Origin: Lachnospiraceae bacterium
Lineage (GTDB): Bacteria; Bacillota; Clostridia; Lachnospirales; Lachnospiraceae
Reading direction: 5' to 3'
Assembly: GCA_017438775.1 (NCBI GenBank)
Contig: JAFRUR010000094.1
Coordinates: forward strand, 1-36,263
Length of the DNA stretch: 36,263 nt
This document shows positions 16,469-23,944 of this stretch, one piece after another. Position numbers and translations under genes: made by a program. Positions within the stretch are counted from its first letter, which is position 1; the number at the start of each line of letters is the position of its first letter. The notes beneath the pieces were generated by a model. That model saw only the letters and a list, made by a program, of their open reading frames with translations. It had not been told where the DNA came from and did no database searches.

Positions 16469-18022
16469 TTATTCTGCTTTGACCGGTCCTTTGTACCGGA
16501 TGCACATCATGGTGATATCGTCGAACTGCTCCGCACCGGCCACATAGGCGTCGATGCCCGCAGCAACGTTCTTCAGAATGGTCTCCGCGTCCGCGTCGGG
16601 CTCGCTGTTGAGCGCATCCAACATGCGATCTGTCCCGAAGAGCTTCAGATCCTGGTCTGTCGCCTCGGGCACGCCGTCCGTGTAGACAAACAGGCTGTCG
16701 CCGGGCATCAGCTGCACCTCATGCTCCCGGAAGGTGATGCCTTCCACGGTGCCCACCGCAGGCGAGTGACGGTATTTGATGAGTTCGTACTGACCGCCGG
16801 CGCGCCGCAGGGCCGGATGCTCGTGGCCCGCGTTGACGACTGTGACCCGGCCGGTCGAGATCTCCAGGACCGCCAGCCACACCGTGACGAACATCTCCGT
16901 GCTGGAGCCTTCCAGCAGCTGGTGATTCACGTTCCGCAGGGCCGCCCCGGGGCTGTCCCCGCCCTGGATGCGGTTCTTGATCAGGATCTTCGCGATCATC
17001 ATGTAGAGGGCCGCGGGAACGCCCTTTCCGGCCACGTCGGCCATCACGAGGGCGAGGTGGTCGTCATCCACGAGGAAGAAGTCGTAGAAATCTCCGCCGA
17101 CCTCCTTCGCGGGGGTCATGGAGGCGTAGATGTCAAATTCCTTCCTGTCGGGATAGGCCGGGAAAATGCTGGGAAGCATGGCCTCCTGGATCACGGTGGC
17201 CGTCTGCAGCTCCGATTTGGTCAGATACAGCCGGCGGCTCCTGTCGGAGAACAGGATGGTGTACATCAGAATGACGGCCACCAGCACGGAGCCGTACTGG
17301 GTCGCATAGTTTTCGGCTCCCCCGGAGAGGATATAGTGCGCCAGAGGGATGACCACAAACGAGATCGCGGACGCCTTCTGCTTTCGCGTCGCGCCGGAAC
17401 GGAGCAGGGCGATCACGACCAGGAAGGTCATGAGCTCCATGTAGAGGTTCCCCAGCCAGTGCAGGGGCAGCGTCTCGTAAATGCCGGCCTCGGTCACGCG
17501 GAAGCAGATCGGCCAGACGAGGTTGAGCAGCAGGATGAGCTGCGCCGGGAAAAGCAGGACGACGGTCGCGGCATCCAGCCATGAATCCAGCTTTCCTTTG
17601 AGATCCATGGCGTTTCGGATGAAGCGCCAGAAATAGAACGTCAGCAGGGTATAGACGATTCCGACCGCCACATAGCCGGTGAGGTTCAGGAACCGCCGTT
17701 CGGGGTTGCCGTGCAGGATCCAGGTGGTCTCGTTCAGGAAAAAGGCGATCTCGGTCAGCAGGATGAGAACGGCCAGGGAGCGCGTCGTCTCGTCCTCCGT
17801 GTCCTCCTTTTCTCCGATGCAGCCGAAATACAGGACCGCGCACACCGCGGCGCCCAGGATGTCCACGCCCGCATTGAACAGGCTGATAGCGTCCATCTCC
17901 GGCGTCCCGACGCGCTTGATGACCATATAGAAGCCGCAGACAGCCAGAAGGGCCGCCCAGATCATGCCCGCCACGCGAAATCTTCGGTTATGTTTTTCCG
18001 CGAACCTGCGTATCCTGCTCAT
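16469..18022 (-). CDS. Eight-TM membrane PP2C (SpoIIE/RsbU-type) phosphatase
   Basis: The 517-aa protein has eight predicted membrane helices (about residues 17-37, 46-68, 82-103, 112-134, 149-174, 186-207, 217-232, 242-258) and a cytoplasmic PP2C domain (about 270-517). Metal-site motifs are intact: EVGGDFYD (307-314), MADVAGKGVPAAL (327-338), VNAGHEHPAL, FVYTDGVPEATD and QFDDITMMC near the C-terminus. The family dephosphorylates STAS antagonists. The membrane part, unlike PAS or GAF inputs, suggests a signal sensed in or across the membrane. The start MSRIRRFAEK at 18022 has AAAGGA about 11 bases upstream; an in-frame extension upstream would cross the promoter. It is the first gene of the operon, with stas 26 bp downstream. 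Confidence 0.91.
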   Translation of the reverse strand: MSRIRRFAEKHNRRFRVAGMIWAALLAVCGFYMVIKRVGTPEMDAISLFNAGVDILGAAVCAVLYFGCIGEKEDTEDETTRSLAVLILLTEIAFFLNETTWILHGNPERRFLNLTGYVAVGIVYTLLTFYFWRFIRNAMDLKGKLDSWLDAATVVLLFPAQLILLLNLVWPICFRVTEAGIYETLPLHWLGNLYMELMTFLVVIALLRSGATRKQKASAISFVVIPLAHYILSGGAENYATQYGSVLVAVILMYTILFSDRSRRLYLTKSELQTATVIQEAMLPSIFPAYPDRKEFDIYASMTPAKEVGGDFYDFFLVDDDHLALVMADVAGKGVPAALYMMIAKILIKNRIQGGDSPGAALRNVNHQLLEGSSTEMFVTVWLAVLEISTGRVTVVNAGHEHPALRRAGGQYELIKYRHSPAVGTVEGITFREHEVQLMPGDSLFVYTDGVPEATDQDLKLFGTDRMLDALNSEPDADAETILKNVAAGIDAYVAGAEQFDDITMMCIRYKGPVKAE

Positions 18023-18095
18023 ACGAAGACGGTTTCCTTTCAGAAAAAGGACTCGGATGCGGCGCGCCGGACAGGACACACCACTCCGATTTTTT

Positions 18096-18124
18096 ACAAT
18101 ACCATGAATTCCGCGACTTTTCAA
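18096..18124 (-). promoter_or_regulatory. Promoter of the partner-switching operon
   Basis: Read leftward, TTGAAA (18124-18119), 17 bases and TATTGT (18101-18096). The leader to the phosphatase ATG is about 65 bases. Confidence 0.72.
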
Positions 18125-18178
18125 TAAGCGCAGCGGCCGCATTTCACGGCCCCGCCGCGGTTTTTCCCGGAATCATCA

Positions 18179-18204
18179 AGCCCCGGCAGGAAACTGCCGG
18201 GGCT
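18179..18204 (-). terminator. Hairpin downstream of the blaR-like gene
   Basis: AGCCCCGGCAG, a GAAA tetraloop and CTGCCGGGGCT form an 11-bp stem. Only a weak U-rich stretch follows on the minus strand, so termination efficiency is uncertain. Confidence 0.55.
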
Positions 18205-18235
18205 CTATTATTCGCGTTATTCTGCCGTTTTCATG

Positions 18236-18308
18236 CCGGGCCTGCCTGACTGGCTTCTTCTGCCCGGTCTTGTCTCCCCGGGCCTGCCTGCCCGGGCCTG
18301 TGGCCCGG
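18236..18308. repeat. CCGGGCCTG direct repeats
   Basis: CCGGGCCTGCCTG occurs at 18236-18248 and 18278-18290, and CCGGGCCTG again at 18292-18300, followed by an inverted GGCCCGG. It lies in the 3' untranslated stretch of the blaR-like gene, which otherwise holds nothing I recognise. Confidence 0.6.
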
Positions 18309-18355
18309 CCCTTCTCCGCTCTGCGGCCGATACAGTTCTCCGCGGCCGCACCCGC

Positions 18356-20209
18356 TCACTTCTTCGCGGGGGGATGAAGGACCGCGTCAAAGGCGGCTGC
18401 GCCGCCCAGATAGGACTTCGGGACCTCGGCCAGAAGAAACCAGTGGGCTACCAGCTCATCAGCCATCAACGGAGGGTTCAGGTACACAACATTCATGCAG
18501 CATGTGCCGTCCTGCAAGGCCACGTTTCCCGCCCCGAACCGAAACGCTAAGCTTCCGGAGTGAATAAACGCCGCGATCAGGGACGTCTCTTTGAAAAAGC
18601 TGTCATCATAGGACGAGACCGCCTCGGGAAAGGAGGGGATCTCGTCCAGCCCCCGGTACGTCTTATTCCCGTCCCACCAGCGCTGCAGGAATTCCTCCAG
18701 CTGCGCCCGCGTGTCGAACCGGAACACCGGCAGGTGATGCTGCGTGCTGATAGCCATCTTGTCCGGATTCAGACAACTGGCAGCCAGCTCTTCGGCAAAT
18801 TCCACGTAGCTGCCCACCCAGGCCATCCGGGAGGGCACGGCGATCGGGTCGCGGCTCGCGGCGCGCTTCACGATTTTTGCGCCGTAAACCCTGTTCGGCC
18901 GCATGGGTGAGGTCTCCAAAAAAATGCCGTCGCACTCCACTTCGATGGTATCGCCCACGTTCACGGACGCGGCCTCCTCCGCGGAAAAATACTTTGTCGG
19001 GACTTCAAACTGCCCCGTATAGGTCTGTGCGTACTCTCCCACCGCGTGGACCACCAGCATGCCGTCGTCCTCAGCCGGGGCGGGCCCGGTCTCCGCGGAC
19101 GCATCCGTTTTCCACGGCACGGATTCCGCCACGATCACCGTCACGTCCCCGACCTGCACCGTCTCCGCGGGCCGGGGCGCGCTCAGGACCGAGAAGGTGC
19201 TGCGCGGATAGACGCGGTCGACCACGGCCGTGATCGTGATTCGGGTCTCACTCTCTCCCGGGGTGGCCTCGGACGGCTTCGGGTCGGTCAGAAGGCAGAC
19301 CGCCAGCACGGCCACCAGGACCAGGGCCGCCGCGACGACCCAGAACGCGGGCTTTCTGTAGTTCAGGATTCCCTTCACGCGGGCCTTCACGCCCGTTTCG
19401 CCGAAGGCCAGCGGGCAGGCCGCGACGGTGCGGCGCGGCGCGCTGCAGTCCAGGAGCGCCTGGGAATAGGCCGCGGTCTGCCCGCGGTCCATGACACGGA
19501 TCACGGCCTCGTCGCAGGCGCCTTCGATGTCCCGGCACAGGAGCACGTAGGCGATCCAGCACAGCGGGTTGAACCAGTGCAGGGTCAGAAGCAGGTATCC
19601 GAGGGGCTTCCACCAGTGGTCGCGGCGCCGGATGTGCGCCCTCTCATGCCGCAGAACGTAGTCCAGCGTCTCCCCCTCCATCGAGGCCGGAACATAAATG
19701 ACCGGCCGGAAGATCCCCAGGATGAACGGCGAGGCGAGACCGTCGCAGGCGCGCACACCCTCTCCCGCCGGAAGCGAGGCAGCCACACCGCGCCGGAGCC
19801 GCAGGAAGCTGATGAGCGCATGCAGCAGCATCGCGGCGATGCCGGCCGCCCACACGACGGAGGCAACGAAGATGACGACCTGCAACGGGTTTGCGCCGGC
19901 CTCCGGCGTCGGGGCAAAGTTCTGCGAGATCACAGGGTTGATCACGCTGTTGACCGAGTGGATGCCGGTGTGGATGGCAGGCTGCGCCATCGTGCCGATG
20001 TCGGCAGGGACCGTCTGCGCGCTCGGGATGAGGCTCAGAACGCTCCGAATCGAAAACGGGACCGCGAGGCGGAGCCCCACCAGGCCCCAGAGAAGGCAGT
20101 GGATCCACTTCGGGGCCCTCTTAAAGAGAAAGCGCGTGAGCACCACGGCAAGGACGATCCAGCCCGCGGTGATGCTCATGTTCAGGACTTTCAGGAAGAT
20201 ACCGCTCAT
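18356..20209 (-). CDS. M56 (BlaR1/MecR1-type) membrane metallopeptidase with a non-PBP C-terminal domain
   Basis: The 617-aa protein has membrane helices near residues 10-28, 35-55, 110-135 and 302-322, and a cytoplasmic zinc protease loop with HERAHIRRRDHW (HExxH-type, 188-199) and GACDEAVI supplying the third ligand. In BlaR1 this protease triggers loss of the BlaI repressor when an outer penicillin-binding domain is acylated. Here the ~295-residue extracellular part after the last helix contains no SxxK/SxN/KTG pattern I can find. Instead it has an OB-like region (VNVGDTIEVECDG) and an uncharacterised alpha/beta region. The signal is therefore probably not classical beta-lactam acylation. 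Its ATG overlaps the stop of the repressor gene (ATGA), with GGAGGGGAG upstream. Confidence 0.88.
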   Translation of the reverse strand: MSGIFLKVLNMSITAGWIVLAVVLTRFLFKRAPKWIHCLLWGLVGLRLAVPFSIRSVLSLIPSAQTVPADIGTMAQPAIHTGIHSVNSVINPVISQNFAPTPEAGANPLQVVIFVASVVWAAGIAAMLLHALISFLRLRRGVAASLPAGEGVRACDGLASPFILGIFRPVIYVPASMEGETLDYVLRHERAHIRRRDHWWKPLGYLLLTLHWFNPLCWIAYVLLCRDIEGACDEAVIRVMDRGQTAAYSQALLDCSAPRRTVAACPLAFGETGVKARVKGILNYRKPAFWVVAAALVLVAVLAVCLLTDPKPSEATPGESETRITITAVVDRVYPRSTFSVLSAPRPAETVQVGDVTVIVAESVPWKTDASAETGPAPAEDDGMLVVHAVGEYAQTYTGQFEVPTKYFSAEEAASVNVGDTIEVECDGIFLETSPMRPNRVYGAKIVKRAASRDPIAVPSRMAWVGSYVEFAEELAASCLNPDKMAISTQHHLPVFRFDTRAQLEEFLQRWWDGNKTYRGLDEIPSFPEAVSSYDDSFFKETSLIAAFIHSGSLAFRFGAGNVALQDGTCCMNVVYLNPPLMADELVAHWFLLAEVPKSYLGGAAAFDAVLHPPAKK

Positions 20210-20577
20210 GACTCCCCTCCTTCCCGGAACGCGTCGATCAGTTTCTGGATCTCCTCCGCCTCCCACGGCGTGAGGCGCTTGTGCGACACAAAGGCCGCCA
20301 CGAAGGCGGGCAGGGACCCGGAGAAGGACTCCTCCACCACCTGGCCGCTGCGGGCCGCGTAGTATTCCTTGCGGGAGATCCGCGAGGTGACGGTCCCGCC
20401 CTCATTCTGCAGGATGCCCTTTTCACAGAGTTTGCGAAGCACGGTGTAGGTGGTGGGCTTCTTCCAGCCCAGTTCTCTCTCGCAGATCTTCACCAGATCT
20501 CCCGAACCCACAGGCTCGTTTTCCCAGACCAGATCCGCAAAGCGCTCCTGCACGGCGCCGAGTTCCATATCGATCAT
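20206..20577 (-). CDS. BlaI/MecI-family repressor
   Basis: The 123-aa protein is a winged-helix repressor of the BlaI/MecI/CopY family: LGAVQERFADLVWENEPVGSGDLV, then WKKPTTYTVLRKLCEKGIL (recognition helix) and a wing EGGTVTSRISRKEYY, followed by a helical dimerisation part. Family members bind dyads as dimers and are inactivated when the partner M56 protease is triggered. It is the first gene of a two-gene operon and overlaps the protease gene by four bases, implying coupled translation. Two matching 16-bp dyads at its promoter suggest autoregulation. GGAGG lies 9 bases before the ATG at 20577; a second ATG three codons in is possible. Confidence 0.92.
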   Translation of the reverse strand: MIDMELGAVQERFADLVWENEPVGSGDLVKICERELGWKKPTTYTVLRKLCEKGILQNEGGTVTSRISRKEYYAARSGQVVEESFSGSLPAFVAAFVSHKRLTPWEAEEIQKLIDAFREGGES

Positions 20578-20598
20578 GAGGGGCGTCCTCCTTTCGTG

Positions 20599-20614
20599 GT
20601 TTATTCCAGTAAAC
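20599..20614. promoter_or_regulatory. Repressor operator 1 (GTTTA-N6-TAAAC)
   Basis: GTTTATTCCAGTAAAC lies just downstream of the -10. It resembles the reverse complement of operator 2 and is centred exactly 25 bp from it. Confidence 0.65.
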
Positions 20615-20622
20615 TCAATTGA

Positions 20623-20651
20623 AGTTTATCTGGATAAACCAATTTTGTCAA
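20623..20651 (-). promoter_or_regulatory. Promoter of the blaI/blaR-like operon
   Basis: Read leftward, TTGACA (20651-20646) is a perfect -35; 17 bases later TAAACT (20628-20623) is a fair -10. Operator 2 covers the -10 and part of the spacer. Confidence 0.75.
20624..20639. promoter_or_regulatory. Repressor operator 2 (GTTTATC-TG-GATAAAC)
   Basis: A perfect 7-bp inverted repeat with a 2-base centre overlaps the -10 and spacer, where a bound BlaI-type dimer would block RNA polymerase. Confidence 0.72.
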
Positions 20652-20728
20652 GTGTTTCCGCGCATGTGCTCCCGGACAGCGGACGGACACGTTCTCAGGC
20701 AAAGACCGGCGCATCTCCTTACATGAAA

Positions 20729-20754
20729 CAGCCCCGGCGGGACCGCCGGGGCTG
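20729..20754 (-). terminator. Terminator-like hairpin after the M20 peptidase gene
   Basis: CAGCCCCGGCGG and CCGCCGGGGCTG form a near-perfect stem. Read leftward it ends in TTTC, a short U-tract; it lies 46 bases after the peptidase stop codon. Confidence 0.6.
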
Positions 20755-20800
20755 CGTCATATTCCTCGATGCCTTGATTGGAACGCCGGAGTCGTTCCTC

Positions 20801-22237
20801 TTACCGGTTTCTCCGCACCAGCGCCTTGTAGTAGTCCACGGCGCCGGGGAGGCTGTACGTATCCAGATACTCGTTCAGGCCATGCATGCCCTTCATCTGC
20901 GCGGGGCCGTAGACCACGGGCGAGAAGCGCACGCAGGCATCGCAGATCTCCTGATAGAAGCGCGCGTCCGTGCCGCCCGTCATCACGTAGGGGATGACCG
21001 GGAGCCCCGGGAACACCTCCGCGATGGTCTCCTCCACCACGCGGAAGGCCGGGCTCTTTGAGTCCACGGGCTCACAGGCGGGATAGGCGTCCATGACCTC
21101 GACCTCAAGCCCGTGTTTCTGCACCAGGGCGCGGATGGCCGCGTTGCTCTCCTCCATGTTCTGGTGCGGGATGTAGCGAAGGTTCAGGATGAGGCTGGCC
21201 TCCTGCGGCAGGACGTTGCAGCCGTCGGAGCCGGACTGCATCGTGGGCGCCACGGTGGTGTGCAGCAGCGCCGCGGCCTGCGGGGAGATCGACGGCATCA
21301 GCTTTTCCAGCAGGGGTTTGAACAGCCAGAGGTTCCCGAACAGGAGCCGCATCCAGAACGGGCCGTAGGGCGCCATGTTCTCAAACATCTCCCGCGCCTG
21401 CCGGTTCATCGCGGTCTTCATCGGGCTGTGCTTTGAGAGTTCGGTCACGAAGGCCGACAGCCGCACGATCGGAGAATTCCTGGGGGGATAGCTCGAGTGG
21501 CCGCCATGGGAGCGGGCGATGATCTTCAGGTTCCCCTGGCCCTTCTCCAGCACGCCGACCAACGCGAAATTGCCCTTGAGGCCCGCCATGGGCTCCGTCA
21601 CGACGGAACCGCCCTCGTCGTTCACGATAAAGGGCGTCACCCCGCGGCGCTTCATTTCAGCGACCAGTTTGGGGCAGCCGTCGCCGCCCACCTCCTCCGT
21701 GTTCGAGGAGGACAGGTACACGTCCTGCTCGGGGACAAACCCCTCCGCGAGGAGCTCCTCCGCGGCCTGGAGGAAGGCCATCACCGAGCACTTGGTGTCC
21801 GCGCTGCCGCGTCCCCAGACCCGTCCGTTCTCGATATCGCCGGAGAAGGGCCCGTGCTCCCAGGTGCCATCCGCGGGCACCACGTCCTGGTGGCCCATCA
21901 GGACCACGGGGCGGTCCGAGTGCCTGCCTTTCCAGAAGTAGAGCAGGCTCCCGTCGATCTCGGTCTTCTCCAGGCGCTGATGCACCAGGGGAAACAGTTC
22001 CTCCAGAAGCTTGTGAAACTCCAGGAACCGCTCGCGCCGGATCTCCCCCTTGCGGGAGACCGTCTCGAAACGGACCATCCGCGCGAGTTTTTCCGCATAG
22101 GCCGCCTCGCGCTCGGGGTCGGTCTTCGGCTCCCACGCGGACGTCTTTGCGGGCGTCAGAAGCGTGCGCACCACGGCGATCAGCACGAGGAGCAGGACGA
22201 GGCCCAGAAGGCCCAGAAGGATATACAGCGCGATCAT
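20801..22237 (-). CDS. M20 family metallopeptidase with N-terminal membrane helix
   Basis: The 478-aa protein has an N-terminal hydrophobic helix (about 2-26) and the full M20 zinc site: VLMGHQDVVPADGTW with the first His-x-Asp, GRGSADTKCSVMA with the bridging Asp, SSNTEEVGGDG with the catalytic Glu pair, and GGTDARFYQEIC and a late GMHGLNEYLD His. The long dimerisation lid and HGGHSSYPP resemble the CPS1/PM20D1 branch, which acts on N-acyl amino acids or dipeptides. The anchor would place it at the membrane, with side of the membrane unresolved. AGGTGA lies upstream of the ATG. It follows the DUF5058-type transport pair by 85 bp, suggesting it processes what that pair moves. The exact substrate is unknown. 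Confidence 0.9.
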   Translation of the reverse strand: MIALYILLGLLGLVLLLVLIAVVRTLLTPAKTSAWEPKTDPEREAAYAEKLARMVRFETVSRKGEIRRERFLEFHKLLEELFPLVHQRLEKTEIDGSLLYFWKGRHSDRPVVLMGHQDVVPADGTWEHGPFSGDIENGRVWGRGSADTKCSVMAFLQAAEELLAEGFVPEQDVYLSSSNTEEVGGDGCPKLVAEMKRRGVTPFIVNDEGGSVVTEPMAGLKGNFALVGVLEKGQGNLKIIARSHGGHSSYPPRNSPIVRLSAFVTELSKHSPMKTAMNRQAREMFENMAPYGPFWMRLLFGNLWLFKPLLEKLMPSISPQAAALLHTTVAPTMQSGSDGCNVLPQEASLILNLRYIPHQNMEESNAAIRALVQKHGLEVEVMDAYPACEPVDSKSPAFRVVEETIAEVFPGLPVIPYVMTGGTDARFYQEICDACVRFSPVVYGPAQMKGMHGLNEYLDTYSLPGAVDYYKALVRRNR

Positions 22238-22322
22238 AGTCTATCACCTCTCCGCGTCAAAAAAGATATAGATCCGGTCAAACAGGATAAAGATTCGGGG
22301 AAAACCAATGCCTGCCGGGCGG

Positions 22323-23009
22323 TCACGCCTTCTTCGCCTTCCGGAAGCTCAGATACGACAGCACGATGGCCAGGGCGCCGCTCGGGATGACCATCATGCT
22401 GGTGGAGCCGATCAGCGAGGGCACCAGCGCGAAGAGCAGAGTCATCACCGTGAGGACGATCAGGGCGACCTTCCGGTCCGCCCGGTAATACTTGCAGGCC
22501 ATCGCGCCGAAGAGCGCCGGCACCACGTTCGCAAAGGCCGGCTGCAGGGCCGGGGACTGGAGCACCGGCTGCAGCGGGATCATCAGCAGAACGCCCAGGG
22601 CCAGCACCACGATGGTGACCAGGGACGAGGTCGCGATGGACAGCGTGGAGATGATCTCGTTCTCCGGCGTGCCGCTTTTGACCCCGACGATGTCCTTCGC
22701 GTTGATCGCGCAGGGGACCTTCATGTTGATCAGGTTTCCGGTGATGAAGGCCAGGTAGCTCCCGCCCGCGCCCAGCATGGGCACGTAGATCAGGTACTCC
22801 ACGATTCCGCTGATCAGGTACACCAGGCCGACGCCCAGGAAGGCCTTCAGGCAGGCCGGGACGTTGGGCGCCGCGCTCAGGTACAGGCCGATCACGAAGG
22901 GTGCGGCCAGAAGGAGCAGCAGGACGATGACGGTAAAGAGCCGCCCCAGGAAGTGGGTCCGGCCGAGATATGCCTCGTATGCGCTCTTTGCGCTCTTTCT
23001 CTCTTCCAT
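22323..23009 (-). CDS. Membrane protein paired with DUF5058 (transporter subunit candidate)
   Basis: I recognise this 228-aa protein only as the usual neighbour of DUF5058 proteins in Clostridia. It has about six hydrophobic helices, an N-terminal KSAYEAYLGRTHFLGRLF amphipathic stretch, a glycine-rich GAGGSYLAFITGN, a conserved-looking MKVPCAINAKDI, and SGTPENEIISTLSIATSSL, then PALFGAMACKYY. The small polar motifs between helices suggest a substrate path. It begins 10 bp after the DUF5058 gene with GGAGG before the ATG, so the two proteins are probably made together and may form one complex. A role in uptake of an amino acid, peptide or acyl-amino acid is inferred from the M20 peptidase that follows. 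Confidence 0.8.
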   Translation of the reverse strand: MEERKSAKSAYEAYLGRTHFLGRLFTVIVLLLLLAAPFVIGLYLSAAPNVPACLKAFLGVGLVYLISGIVEYLIYVPMLGAGGSYLAFITGNLINMKVPCAINAKDIVGVKSGTPENEIISTLSIATSSLVTIVVLALGVLLMIPLQPVLQSPALQPAFANVVPALFGAMACKYYRADRKVALIVLTVMTLLFALVPSLIGSTSMMVIPSGALAIVLSYLSFRKAKKA

Positions 23010-23019
23010 GGCTCCCTCC

Positions 23020-23802
23020 TTATCCGGCGATGCGGCCCAGCAGGATGGCCGCCGCCATGGCGATCAGCATGCTGCCCGCCACGGAGAAGGAGTCCACCCA
23101 CTCCGCGCCGGTCTTCTCTTTGATCTTCAGGAACACGTACATGGCCGCCGCGGCGATCACGGCCACGGCCAGGGGCAGCCAGGTGCCCGCAAAGGCGAAT
23201 TTGCCCGCCCCGGACACGATGGTGCCGATATAGCTCGCGATGTAGGCCGAGACCAGGCCGATGAACATCGCCGTCATGGCGATGTCGCCGAAGCCGGACA
23301 GATCGAGTCCCTTCTTTCCGTTCTTCTTCTCTTTGGGGGCGGCCGGGGCCTGCAGGCGCTTTGTGTAGGCCTTGCCGTTGAAGATCATGAGGACCATGCC
23401 CCAGATGATGCAGAAGCTCATGAGCAGGGCGATCGTGGCGAAGGCCTCCGGCGTCATGTTCGCGGCGGAGAGCCCGCCGATGCCCGCGGCCTCGGAGGCC
23501 GCCTCCGCGACCTGGGTCTCGTAGTGCAGGGCGCCGATGACCGAGAGGCGCAGCCACGGCCAGGGCGTACCCAGAGACCCCGAGAGCGCGATGACGCCCA
23601 GCAGGATGCCGATGCTCGGCAGCACCGCAAACGTGGCGCTCGCGGTGATGACCCGCTTCATCTTCCCCCTGTCGATCCCCATGGCCTCGCCCATGCGGTA
23701 GGCGCGCACCGCGAAAACGACGCAGATGACGGCCACGAACAGAACGATGGCCCCGCAGATCAGGTACAGGACGGGGCTGTTGAGTTTTGACAGCAGTTCC
23801 AT
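23020..23802 (-). CDS. DUF5058 family membrane protein
   Basis: The 260-aa protein matches my recollection of the DUF5058 family: SPVLYLICGAIVLFVAVICVVFAVRAYR forms the first helix, followed by MKRVITASATFAVLPSIGILLGVIALSGSLG and PWPWLRLSVIGALHYE. Later helices are near residues 115-137, 165-190, 205-225 and 240-258. A basic cytoplasmic loop (KEKKNGKKG) separates the halves. No biochemical function is established to my knowledge. GGAAAGAGAGGAG lies before the ATG at 23802; the longer upstream frame is Arg-rich shadow. The gene sits between the lysR gene (142 bp upstream) and its small partner, in one direction with the M20 peptidase, which points to transport of a peptidase substrate. Confidence 0.84.
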   Translation of the reverse strand: MELLSKLNSPVLYLICGAIVLFVAVICVVFAVRAYRMGEAMGIDRGKMKRVITASATFAVLPSIGILLGVIALSGSLGTPWPWLRLSVIGALHYETQVAEAASEAAGIGGLSAANMTPEAFATIALLMSFCIIWGMVLMIFNGKAYTKRLQAPAAPKEKKNGKKGLDLSGFGDIAMTAMFIGLVSAYIASYIGTIVSGAGKFAFAGTWLPLAVAVIAAAAMYVFLKIKEKTGAEWVDSFSVAGSMLIAMAAAILLGRIAG

Positions 23803-23898
23803 ACTCTCTCCTCTCTTTCCGGCTTTCTTCGGTCCGCCTCGCACAGCGGGACCGGCGCAATCATTGTTCCAGCTCAGCCATACGCCGCGAACGCTCTC

Positions 23899-23937
23899 AA
23901 AAAGCGGCGGACGGCGCGGCCTACGGGGCCGCCGGCT
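23899..23937 (-). terminator. Possible terminator after lysR
   Basis: Read leftward, AGCCGGCGG can pair (one bulge) with CCGCCGCT, followed by five T residues; an inner GGCC/GGCC pair fills the loop. It lies just after the lysR stop, so lysR may be transcribed mostly alone. Confidence 0.45.
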
Positions 23938-23944
23938 GCGATTC

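Noticed and set aside
18179-20754. Similar AGCCCCGGC hairpins at 18179 and 20729 as a dispersed repeat family
   Set aside because: Both sit just after stop codons and are explained as GC-rich terminators; only two copies are seen.
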